This document shows positions 33,180-43,025 of a stretch of DNA of 64,000 nt, piece after piece. How positions within the stretch are numbered: position 1 is the first letter of the stretch; each line of letters starts with the position of its first letter. The DNA is from Cocos nucifera (taxonomy: Eukaryota; Streptophyta; Magnoliopsida; Arecales; Arecaceae). Under the pieces are notes generated by a model that worked only from the letters and a program-made list of their open reading frames with translations, was not told the origin of the DNA and made no database searches. The DNA lies in assembly GCA_006176705.1 (NCBI GenBank), contig QRFJ01000294.1, positions 434,001-498,000 on the forward strand, read 5' to 3'. Position numbers and translations under genes: made by a program.

Positions 33180-33600
33180 ATTGAAGTTCGGAGGAGATCT
33201 TATCTTCGATTGAAGTTGAAGCTCGGAGGAGATCTTATCTCTAGCCAAGGTCGAAGGAGATCTTATCTCCTATTGAGGTTGAAGCATGGGGGAGATCTTA
33301 TCTCCTGTTGAAGTTGAAGCTCGGAGAAGATCTTATCTCCAGTCGAGGTTGAAAGAGATCTTATCTCCTATTGAAGTTAAAGCTTGGAGGAGATCTTATC
33401 TCCGACTGAGGTTGAAGGAGATCTTATTTCCTATTGAAGTTGAAGCTCGGAAGAGATCTTATCTCCAATCGAGGTTGAAGAAGATTTTATCTCCTATTGA
33501 AGTTGGAGCTCGGAGGAGATCTTATCTCGGATCGAGGTTGAAGAAGATTTTATCTTCTATTGAAGTTGAAGCTCGAGGGAGAGTTTCGATCTCGGATTTT
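33180..33600. repeat. 63-bp tandem repeat of gypsy 2
   Basis: About six regular units containing GAAGTTGAAGCTCGGAGGAG, ATCTTATCTCC and GAGGTTGAAG. The regularity keeps a plus-strand frame open (33286-33669); this is a repeat artefact, not a gene. Confidence 0.88.
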
Positions 33601-33789
33601 TGCGTTTGTTGCTTGTTGCGGATGTTGAGCTCGTTATGGACGTCGGGCCTATTATGGACGTCGAACTAAGATCTCTTTTGCAAACCAAGATAAGGTTTTG
33701 TCTTTCGTATTAAACGTAACCAAATTGTCGTGGAAAAATACGGTTAGAATTCTTTATCGAGCTTCTTCCTTCTCCATGTCTTTTGGCTT

Positions 33790-34860
33790 ACGAGGTTCTA
33801 ACTTTTGCTCATATTAGACAAGATTCTCCTCCCATTCCTAACAGGCGGCAGGGGCACATTAGGGTCATTATCGGGGTCTCTCTTCTCATCTCGTTTAAAA
33901 TGAACGAGGCCTTCGACTTTACTCATGTTAGGATGAGGTTCTCCTCCTATACCTAATGGACTGGAGGGGCACATTAGGATCATTGTTGGGGCCTCTCTTC
34001 TCATCTTGTCTAAAATGAACGAGGCTTTCAACTTTGCTCATGTTAGGATGAGGTTCTCCTCCTGTTCCTAACGGATCGTAGAGGCACATTAGGGCCGTTG
34101 TCAGGGCCTCTCCCCTCGCATTGTCTAAAATGAATAAGATCTTCAACTTTGCTCACATTAGGATGAGGTTCTCCTCCTGTTTCTAATGGATTGTAGGGAC
34201 ATATTAGGGCTATTGTATGGGCCTCTCCCCTCCTCGACTTACTCATGTTAGGACGAGATTCTCCTCCTACTCCTAACATGGCAATAGGAGCACAGATGGG
34301 CCATTGAATGGGCTTCTCCCCTCCTCCTGTCTTAAATAACCGAAGATCTTCAATTTGCTCATGTTAGGATGAGGTTCTCCTCTTATTCCTAACATGGCAA
34401 TAGGGGCACAGATGGATCGTTGAATGGACCTCTCTCCTCCTCCTATCTTAAATAATCGGAGGTCTTCGACTTGCTCATGTTAGGATGAGGTTCTCCTTCT
34501 ATTCCTAACATAGCACTAGGGGCACAAATGGACCATTGAATGAGCTTCTTTCCTGCTCCTATCTTAAATAACCAGAGGTCTTCGACTTGCTCATGTTAGG
34601 ACGACGTTCTCCTCCTATTTCTAACATGGCAATAGGAGCACAGATGGGCCATTGAATGGCTCTCTTTCCTCCTCCTGTCTTAAATAATCAGAGATCTTCG
34701 ACTTGCTCATGTTAAGACGAGGTTCTCCTCCTGTTCCTAACATGGCACTAGGGGCATGGATGGACCGTTGAATGGGCCTCTCCCCTCCTCCTATCTTAAC
34801 TAATTGAGGATCTTCGACTTGCTCATGTTAGGACGAGGTTCTCTTCCTGTTCCTAACATG
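33790..34860. repeat. 115-126-bp tandem repeat of gypsy 2
   Basis: About nine units in two subtypes. The right-hand type (34240-34860) has ATGGCAATAGGGGCACAGAT and TGTCTTAAATAACC; the left-hand type (33800-34230) has CACATTAGGGCCGTT and GTCTAAAATGAACGAGG. Both share TTCGACTTTGCTCATGTTAG and GAGGTTCTCCTCC. It lies between the pol stop and the 3' LTR. Confidence 0.88.
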
Positions 34861-34950
34861 GTCACTTTTAATCGCTTCTTTCTTATCATCACATAGTTTT
34901 TGTACCAAGAAACAATAATATTAAAATGGAAGAATTTTATTGGAGAAAAA

Positions 34951-36200
34951 TTACTGGTAGTATATTTTCAAATTTTCTAAATTCCAAGGTCGTGGGAGTG
35001 TTGTTCCTTCGAGCTCCTTCAGACGATAAGTTTCGGACTGGACGACCTCCTCTACTTCATAGGGACCTTCCTAATTTAGGGCAAACTTTTCCTGGCTTTG
35101 AGGCTGAGAGATGGCGGTTCGTCGAAGCACTAACTCTTCCACTCTGAACGTTTTACCTCTGACTCTAGAGTTATAGTATTGGGCCATCCTTCGTCTGTAG
35201 GCCGCCATCCGAATCCAAACTTTCTCTCTTTTTTCTTTCAGTAAGTCGAGGTTGACTCTGAGGTCTAGTGAGCTACGCTACTCATTGAAGGCCACGACCC
35301 ATGTTGATGGAAGCTTAAGTTCGATTGAGATGACTGCCTCCATTTCAAAGGCTAAGATGAATGGTGTTTTCCCGATCGATAGCTTTTGAGTAGTTCGGTA
35401 TGTCCAGAGGATGTGATAGAGTTCGCCAGACCCCGTTGCTTTATCGAGTCTTGTCTTGATGTCTTGCAGTAGGGTTCGGTTGGTCACTTTAGTTTTTTTA
35501 TTTACATATGGGTGAGCTACCGATGTGAAGTGATGGAAGATATTTAGATCTTTGCAGAACTCAGTGAACCTCGTTCCAGCGAACTATCACCCGTTATCTA
35601 TTATGAGAGTTCGAGGCAGACCGAACCAGCAGACGATTGACTTTCAGACGAAGTCCTGTATCTTGGCCTCGGTAATTTTTACTAATGATTCGACTTTGAC
35701 CCATTTGGTGAAGTAGTCAATCGCGATCAGGAGGAATTTTCGTTATCCGGATGTCGTTGGAAAAGGGTTAAGTATATCCATTCTCCACTACGTAAATGGC
35801 CAGGGTGCACTTAGTGAAGTAAGCTCGAAGGTCGGCTGTCTTTATATGTTTGCATTTCTTTGATAGCGGTCATATTTTTTAATATACTCTATAGAATCAT
35901 GGTACAAGGTCGGCCAATAGTATCCTTGCCAAAGTAGTTTTTATGACAGGGATCTAGCTCCTATATGACTACCATAAATTTTTTCGTGCACTTTCCATAA
36001 TGCGGCCTTTGAAGGTCGGAGATATCTCAGCAGCGGTAGTGAATACAACTTTTTATACAACTTATCCTCATACAAAACATACCAGAAGGCTTGATTCTTG
36101 AGTTTTTAAGCTTCTTTCGGATTACAAGGAAGAACTCCTTGTTTGAGATAGGCAACTAATGAGTCAATCCAACTCGGCTCGAGCCCCGTCTGCATAACGA
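34951..36200 (-). pseudogene. gypsy 2 integrase, broken
   Basis: A frame at 35278-35487 reads TNRTLLQDIKTRLDKA, then LWTYRTTQ and FEMEAVISIELKLPS, the end of the integrase core. Upstream (35490-36100), in interrupted frames, is the zinc-binding and catalytic region, including a GLPRTLIID-like stretch near 35600. The C-terminal tail ends at a stop complementary to 34951-34953. Many stops; inactive. Confidence 0.75.
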
Positions 36201-36201
36201 G

Positions 36202-36696
36202 CTATGATTCCTCTGAGCTTGGGTATTTTAGAGTTTCAAAAAATACTTCTTTGGACAGTTTGGTTGGAACTGAAGTAGCTAATTTAGAGTGGAGGTTGGC
36301 TCTCGTATTTTCTGCCATCGAAATCCGTCGAATGTCAAAACTGTCAAAGGTTGGAGTCAAATCCTTTACTTTCTCAAGGTATTTCATCATACTTTCCTTC
36401 CATGCTTCATAGTTGCCACTAACTTGGCCGACCACTAATTAAAAATCACTATAGACTTGAAGTCGATCTACTTTTAACTCTCTTGCTATTTTTAACTCAG
36501 CGATCAGTGCTTCATATTCAGCTCCATTATTAGTTGCAGAAAATTCGAAGCATAGCGCATACTCGACGACAACTTTCTCGAGATTGACTAAGACTAACCC
36601 CATACTTGCTCTAGCGGAGTTGGATGAACCATCCACGTATAGGACCCAAAAATCTTCAGGAAGGTCGGCACTTTCTTCGGAGAGGCTCGGTTGCAA
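36202..36696 (-). pseudogene. gypsy 2 second (archaeal-like) RNase H domain
   Basis: Reads LYVDGSSNSARASMGLVLV, then SATNNGAEYEALIAELKIAR and DRLQVYSDF, and after one stop continues VGQVSGNYEAWKESM and YLEKVKDLTPTF. DGSS, the glutamate in AEYEAL and the aspartate in YSDF are the catalytic residues of the RVT_3-type RNase H. This domain follows the normal RNase H and marks the Tat lineage. Preserved apart from the stop at about 36436. Confidence 0.8.
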
Positions 36697-36717
36697 CCAT
36701 GGGATGCCGGTCTCATT

Positions 36718-37836
36718 CTATTCAAGCTCGGCTTCATCTGAAATGATGCATTCAACTATGAAATCGGCCAGTGCCTGAGTCTTGATTGCTGGCCAAGGTC
36801 GGTAGTTGATGTCGAATTTTGTTAATTCAATGGCCCATTTTGCAATTCTTCCAGAAATATTTGTTTGATGAAGGATTGCTCTGATCAGCTGGTCAGTGAG
36901 GAGCGTTATAGCATGTCCTTGGAAGTAAGGTCGAAGTCTTCTTGCTGCAATCAGAAAAGCATAAGTCATTTTTTTCAACTTTGTATACCTGATCTCAGCA
37001 TCCCTTAGGATCCTACTTATGTAGTAGACTGGTCGTTGTACTTTTGCCTCTTCTTTGATCAGGATTGCCGCTAGCACTGCAAGGAAGACCGCGAGGTAGA
37101 GAAACAGCTCCTCTCCAAATTTGGGTTTGGCTAGTAGGGGGCGAGCCAAGGTAGTTCTTGAGCTCATCGAACGTCTTTTGGCATTCCTGAGTCCAGTAAA
37201 AATCTTTCGATTTTTTGAGAATTTCGAAGAAGGATAGGCAGCATTTGATCGATCTCGAGATAAAATGATTGAAAGATGTCACCTTCCTGATCAGGCACTG
37301 AACTTTCTTGATGGACTTTGGAGTGGTCATCTCCTGGATAGCTCAAATTTTCTTTAGATTGGCCTCGATCCCTCGTTTTGAGACCATGAATCCCAAAAAT
37401 TTTTCTGAGGCTATCCCAAAGGTGTACTTGATTGGGTTTAGCTTCATCTTGTATTTTCTGAACGCATCGAAAGCCTCTTCAAGGTCAGCAACATGATTGA
37501 CAATCTCTCAACTTTTGATCAGTATGTCATCGACGTAAACCTCCATATTGCGGTCGATCTACTCCTTGAAGATTTTATTGACCAAGCACTGGTAAGTCGC
37601 GCCTGCATTTTTAAGTCCGAAGGGCATGACCCTGTATAGTAAAGACCATGGTTAGTAATAAAAGCAATCTTCTCCTCATCCTCCGATGCCATCCGAATTT
37701 GGTTGTAGCCAGAGAAGGCATCCATGAAGGTGAGGAGCTCGTAGTCTGAAGTCACGTCCACTAGTTGATCAATTCTGGGCAAAGGATAGTTGTCTTTTGG
37801 GTAGGCCTTGTTAAGCTTCTTAAAGTTGATGCACAT
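36718..37836 (-). pseudogene. gypsy 2 reverse transcriptase and first RNase H, broken
   Basis: RT: CINFKKLNKAYPKDNYPLPR, IDQLVDVTSDYELLTFMDAF, SGYNQIRM, then a frameshift near 37640. YVDD is intact at 37526-37537. The connection domain (37013-37330) has FYWTQECQKTFDELKNYL. RNase H (36718-37167) has LYLAVFLAVLAAIL, RPVYYISRILRDAEIRYTKL and YALI-like AYAFLIAARRLRPYF. In active copies the first aspartate of the RNase H sits near the VS block; here it is not clear. Confidence 0.88.
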
Positions 37837-38280
37837 ATTTCACTTGCCGTTGGCTTTCTTGACCAGGACTATATTAGAGATCCAAGTCGGATAGCTGACT
37901 TCTCGGATAAATCCGATGTTGAGAAACTTGTCGACTTCTTCTGCTATTACCTTCTATCTTTTTGGTGCATGGCCTCGAACTCTTTCTTTCACTGGTTGAT
38001 GCTTGGGATCAATGGCTAGCCGATGTTCCATAACCTCGACGTCAATCCCAAGCATATCCGTCGGAATCCAGGCGAAGATGTCGACATTCCTCCATAGGAA
38101 GGCGATGAGCTACTTTCGAACTTCATCTTTTAGATTGAAGCCAATTTGCACTATATGCTCCGCATTTCCATCATTCAGGGGGATGGTCACAAGATCTTCT
38201 ATGGGCTCGCTCCGTTCTTCGGCAAGGTCATTACGGACATCTAGCCCGTTAACAGAAAAAGGGTCGAACTGTTCTTTCTT

Positions 38281-38830
38281 TTACAGGGCAATTGAGTAGC
38301 AGTGCCTTGCCAAAGCTTGATCTCTCCTGACCTCTCCGATCTCATAATTTATCAAAAATTTTATCTTCAAATAATAAGTTGACACCACCGTTTGAAGCAC
38401 ATTTAGATCAGGTCGGTTGAAAATTGCATTGTAAGCGGAGGGAGCCTTTACTATCAAAAAATCCACCTACGCTTTGGATTATTTTGGATATTGTCTGACA
38501 GCCACAGCTAGAGTCATTATACCTTCAACTGGTACTGTAGCACCAGCGAAGCCTACTAAAGAAGAGTTTATTGGTCCAAGCTGACTATTAGATATTGACA
38601 TTTTAGAGAAAGCATCATAAAATAAGACGTCAGCCGAACTTTCATTACCAACTAGGATGCGACATACATCATAATCCACTATATTTAAAGAGATTACAAC
38701 CGCATCATTATGTGGAAACTGTACTCTCCATGCATCTACCTTAGTGAAGGTTATGGGTTCTTCAGTCCTCCATCTTTTCACTGATCCCCTAGATCCACTA
38801 ACCTCTTTTCGCCAAAGTCCCCCAGAGATA
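38281..38830 (-). pseudogene. gypsy 2 protease region with lost active site
   Basis: Reads PITFTKVDAWRVQFPHNDAV, VISLNIVDYDVCRILV, then GNESSADVLFYDAFSKM and LVGFAGATVPVEGIMTLAV, and after a stop APSAYNAIFNRPDLNVLQTV. The expected DTG or DNG at the start of the SSAD block is GNE here (nucleotides at about 38640-38650), so both catalytic aspartate and glycine are gone. It is still recognisable as the Tat aspartic protease. Confidence 0.8.
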
Positions 38831-38853
38831 GTGTTGATGATACCGAGAGGAGG

Positions 38854-40370
38854 TCAATCTTCTTGTTGTTCCTTCCTTCTTGGTGATTCTGATTGTGGCA
38901 GTGCCCTCGGTCGATCTTTTCTTGCTTCAGACCGACATCTGAGGAATCGACCTAGTCGGCCTCTCCTGATGAGCTCCTCGATCTCGTCTTGGAGCTGAAT
39001 GCATTCTTCAGTATCGTGATCATGGTCATGATGGTAGAGACAGTATTTGCTAGGATTGTGCTTGCTAGGGTAAGTGCGCATCCTTTCAGACCTTGATAGT
39101 TGCTCCTTGATCTTTATTAATACTTGCATTTTTGGAGCATTGAAGGGGGTGTAGTTGTAAAATCTTCTGGAGGGAGAACTTCTTCGTGCCCTTCTATCGG
39201 AGCTTCTTTGACGATGAGCTCGAGGAGGAGTTCGGACTTGCTTGTGCTCGAAGTCCGTAAGCGTGGCCGAGTTTCATTCGGCCCTTCATCAGCTGCGGAT
39301 TTATTAGACTCGTTCGCCTGTCGCTCTCCTATGGTTTTCTCATTTTTTAATTTGAAGGCTTCTTCCACTCGGACATATCCCTCAGCCCGAGCTAGTAGAT
39401 CGACAAAATCCCTGGAGTACTTCTCCAGAGAGAACAGCAAATCATTCTTTTGAAGGCCGTCCTTGAGTGCGGCCATTGCAACAGACTGGTCCAGATTCTG
39501 GATCTTCAATGCAGCAATATTAAATCGGATGACAAAAGCTTAGATAGATTCTCCCTCCTTTTGTTTGATATTCATCAAAAAATCTGAACCTCAGCAGGAA
39601 CGTCGGCTGCTAACAAAATGAGTCATAAACTGATGGCTCATCTGATCAAAGAAGAAGATCATACTCGGCTTCAATGTCGAGTACTAGTTTTTTACTGCTC
39701 CCTTTAAGGTAGACGGAAAAGCTCGATATAAGATGGCGTCTGGTGCATCATGGAGCAGCATGATGGTCTGAAAGGCCTCCAGGTGATCGATTGGATCAGA
39801 GGTTCCATCATAGCTTTCAAATTAAGAAAGTTTGAAGTTCGGTGGAACGAGCTCTTGCATAATTCGGAGAGAGAAAGAAGGATTGGTGCGGATGTCGTCA
39901 TGGTGAGTCGGGGCGATGTGGTGGAGTTTCTCAATCCATTGATCCATCTTCCATAGTTTTTGATCGAGGATGTCATCTCGATCACAGATCTTGAAAGGCT
40001 TCCAACTGTAGATGGAAAATATCTTTTCTAGAAAAGAATCATGATTCGAACAAGGATCTTCTGCTCTCTATTTTTTCTTTCCTGGGGCGACGGGTATGCT
40101 AGCCCAAGTGCTCCTTCTTGGGATCGATTCCTGACATCCCAATGGTAGGTTTTTTTATGGAACCATTATCAGAGGTTGTCACATAGCCTGCACCATTTTG
40201 GTAAGATCCTGAACCTACTATATCAGTAAGTTAAACTGCTCCGGATCTATCATGGCCGTCGGTAGAGAAGAAGGTTGAAGCACCGGTAATGGAGCAGGAA
40301 CGGATGGATCTAGCTCAGATCTGACGGTAGAAATGGTAGATCTTCAGAAAGTCATCTTCCTTGGAGGCAT
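38854..40370 (-). pseudogene. gypsy 2 gag, broken
   Basis: Probable start is the methionine complementary to 40368-40370 (MPPRKMTF), with a stop at the ninth codon. The gag core at 39117-39509 reads QNLDQSVAMAALKDGLQKND, LLFSLEKYSRDFVDLLARAE and GYVRVEEAFKLKNEK. The zinc finger-like segment YCLYHHDHDHDTEECIQL is at about 38995-39055. This last part is the piece deleted in gypsy 1. Frames shift at least three times. Confidence 0.85.
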
Positions 40371-40475
40371 TTCTTAGGATTGAGGAAGAGGATGGAGATG
40401 AACCTTGAAGAAGAAGATCCACAGGATCGATTGAGCACTCGTTTAAGAATAAGAGTATCTTAGGAATAGAGGGCC

Positions 40476-40494
40476 CTTCCTCTAGCACCAATCC
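40476..40494 (-). other. gypsy 2 primer-binding site
   Basis: The minus strand beside the 5' LTR reads GGA then TTGGTGCTAGAGGAAGG, corresponding to TTGGCGCTAGAAGAAGG in gypsy 1. The CpG-like change GC to GT fits decay of methylated cytosine. Confidence 0.6.
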
Positions 40495-41912
40495 TGTTGG
40501 TACAGAATTTGGTTGACGCTGGATCGAGCTGGAGTTAAGGAAGAAGAGGTCACCGCTGAGGACCTATAAAACAAAGTTCCATCTGGAGTCGGTAGTGGTG
40601 GCTTCGGTAGGACTCTCCGACGATCAAGTCAACTCTTCTGATCAACAGAAATGGAGTGCTCAGAAAAGGATTCAGCAGAGTTTTGGAAAGAAGAAGAGAG
40701 CTTAGAGAAAACGTATCTGGAGGGTCCCTTTTTATAGACTGAGCTTGTAGCAGACTAATAGTGTTAGTCATAATCGTCCGATAGTGGGCCATTCGGGGCC
40801 GCCTATAGCAGACTGATAATGACAGCCAAACTATCCGGTAGTGGGCCGCTCGGGGTCGTCTGTAGCAGACTAATAGTGACAGCCATAACTGTCCGATAAT
40901 GGGCCGCTCGGAGCTACGTGGAGTTTGTTATGGAGAGAGGTGTCCGTTGTCATGATGTGCCCATTCATCGAGATTTAATAGTCGAAGTTCGGAGGAAGCA
41001 GGCATTGGTTGGTGAAGAGCTTTGACATACATCAATTCCAGCGGAGTTCGAACTCCTAAAGGGAATATGGCTAGAGGGGATCATTCGGAAGGAATACTAC
41101 TTGAAATTTGGAAGTAATCCGCTGGAGAAATCTGGATAGAGTTCGACTGATGGAGAAGATCAAAAGGAGTCTGACTAGTGAAGAAATTCGACTGAAGGAG
41201 AAGTCTGGAAGGAGTTCGACTCCTGAAGGAATCCGATTGAAGGAGAAGTCCAGAAGGAGTTCGGCTCCTGAAGAAATCTGACTAAATGAGAGGTCTAGAA
41301 GAAGTTCGGCTACTGAAGAAATTTGACTGAAGGAGAAGTCCGGAAGGAGTTCGGCTTTCAGAGAAATCCGACTGAAGGAGAAGTCTGGAAGGAGTTCGGC
41401 TCCCGAAGAAATTTGACTGAAGGAGAAGTCCGAAAGAAGTTCGGCTTCTGGAGGAATCCAACTGAAGAAGAAGTCCGACTGACGGAGAAGTCTGGCTGAA
41501 AAAGTTTGGCTGTTGGAGGAATTTGATTGAAGGAGAAATTCGGAAGGAGTTCGGCTCCTAGAGGAATCCGATTGAAGAAGTCTGATCGAAGGAGAAGTTT
41601 GGAAGGAGTTTGGTTGATGGAGAAGTTCAGAAGGAGTCCGACTAATGGAGAAGTCCAAATAGAGTTCGATCGTCGGAGGAGTTTGGCTGTTGAAGGAATC
41701 CGAAAGGGGTTCGACCGCTAGAGAAATTCAGAAGGAGTTTGAAAGTGGTTCGACCGCTGGAGGAGTCCGGAAGAGGTTCGGCCGCTGGAGGAGTCTGGAA
41801 GGAGTTCGACCACTGGAGGTAGAATTTTCAATCGAAGCTCTTCCATGATTATCAGTTACATTAGACCAAGCATCAGACTGAACTTTGATGGAAGTGGGGT
41901 TTATCCCCGATA
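40495..41912 (-). repeat. gypsy 2 5' LTR
   Basis: 1418 bp, TGTTGGTACAG to ATCCCCGATA. TATA-like minus-strand CTATAAAAAGGG is at about 40728-40740. The 45-bp minisatellite occupies about 41150-41830. In 40740-40930 a segment of about 60 bp around GTAGCAGACTAATAGTGAC is repeated three times, an extra amplification not present in gypsy 1. Confidence 0.9.
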
Positions 41913-42230
41913 AATATATAGTAATATAATATAATAAAATATTTTAAAAATAATTAATTAAATAATAGAACATATTTTGTTATGATAACTATTTGACTTT
42001 ATAAAACATAAAATAACAATTATTACATGTTATATTTATAATACTTATTATATCTTATATTATAATTGGATCTAAAATATATTATTATTATTACTACTAC
42101 TATTAAATTTATTTAATATGATTATACTTATATATTATTATAATAATAAAGTTTATATTTTAATGTTTTTATTATTGTAATAGTCAATTGATATTTAAAA
42201 GGTGAGTATTACACAATATTAAGCTGAAAT
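41913..42230. other. right target duplication of gypsy 2 and AT-rich flank
   Basis: AATAT at 41913-41917 matches 31626-31630. The following 300 bases are almost pure A and T, the continuation of the AT-rich tract left of the element. Confidence 0.85.
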
Positions 42231-43025
42231 TTAAATTAAGTTGGTGAAAGGTGAGCGGATATAGGAAGGTGGTATAGGATTTGCAATAAGGCTACAAATT
42301 CAATAGATTGGACTAGCTTGAGGGCAAACCCAAATCCATCTAAAACTCTATAACTCTTGACCCTAGCCCAACTCAACCCAACTTGTTCCTGTCTTTAGTT
42401 CGGGAAAAAAATAATTAGTGCGAAGGAGAAGGCTTGAGAGTTTGGGGTTTAGGGTCGGCCAAATCGATTTGGTTTGTCTCAAGCCTTTTTTTGTTGACCA
42501 AATTTGTCCCAGATGATGTGTGGTCAGGATTTTGTCAAGTCAGTTAATAAAATACAAAATAGGTTGCAACGACCCTAACTCAATTTGCATCCCTGGTTTG
42601 TACCATAGGTTGCGATTAGTACCGTGGTCGTTTATTTTTTTTTTCTCCCCGCAATGCCTAATATTTTTTGTAATTAAATTACAGTTCATGATTGAACCTT
42701 GGACAACCAAATAACTGCCCAACTGCTTTAGCTGCTTGTAAATTCAACTACAATCGTTGAAATTAAATACGATTCTTGTACACGCAAAAGCTTGCGTTTC
42801 GGGATTTAAAGGGACCCGACCCGACACGACCCCTTTTAAGGTAGAGAACCAGGTTTTGGTCATTTTGTTGACGGGGAGAAAGAAGCGGAGGGCTCCTCTC
42901 TCTCCCCGTCCATCTCATCCGCCGCAAATCCAGTTCTTTCTCAGCGACTGCACTATTCTTCATCTCCAATTCTTCATCTCCAATTCGGGCCTTTCTTTCC
43001 TTTCTCGCACCACATCACCCCAGCC
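42231..43025 (+). promoter_or_regulatory. ASHH3 upstream region and 5' UTR
   Basis: Non-coding. Base composition rises in C and T from about 42880. A CT-rich leader precedes the ATG at 43026 and includes a 14-bp tandem TTCTTCATCTCCAA (about 42956-42985). No confident TATA box chosen. It also includes a 10-bp GACCCGACCCGACAC-like CG-rich run near 42813. Confidence 0.45.

Larger units (their letters stand above)
31631..41912 (-). mobile_element. Tat-type Ty3/gypsy retrotransposon 2, full length (10.3 kb), decayed
   Basis: Minus-sense element with 5' LTR 40495-41912 and 3' LTR 31631-33086, bounded by a perfect AATAT duplication (31626-31630 and 41913-41917). Order in sense: primer-binding site, gag, protease, RT, RNase H, a second archaeal-like RNase H, integrase, tandem repeats, LTR. 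The dual RNase H and the PR-RT-RH-IN order place it in the Tat lineage. Each domain carries frameshifts or stops, and the protease catalytic triad is lost, so it is no longer autonomous. It is the evident full-length relative of gypsy 1. Confidence 0.92.
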
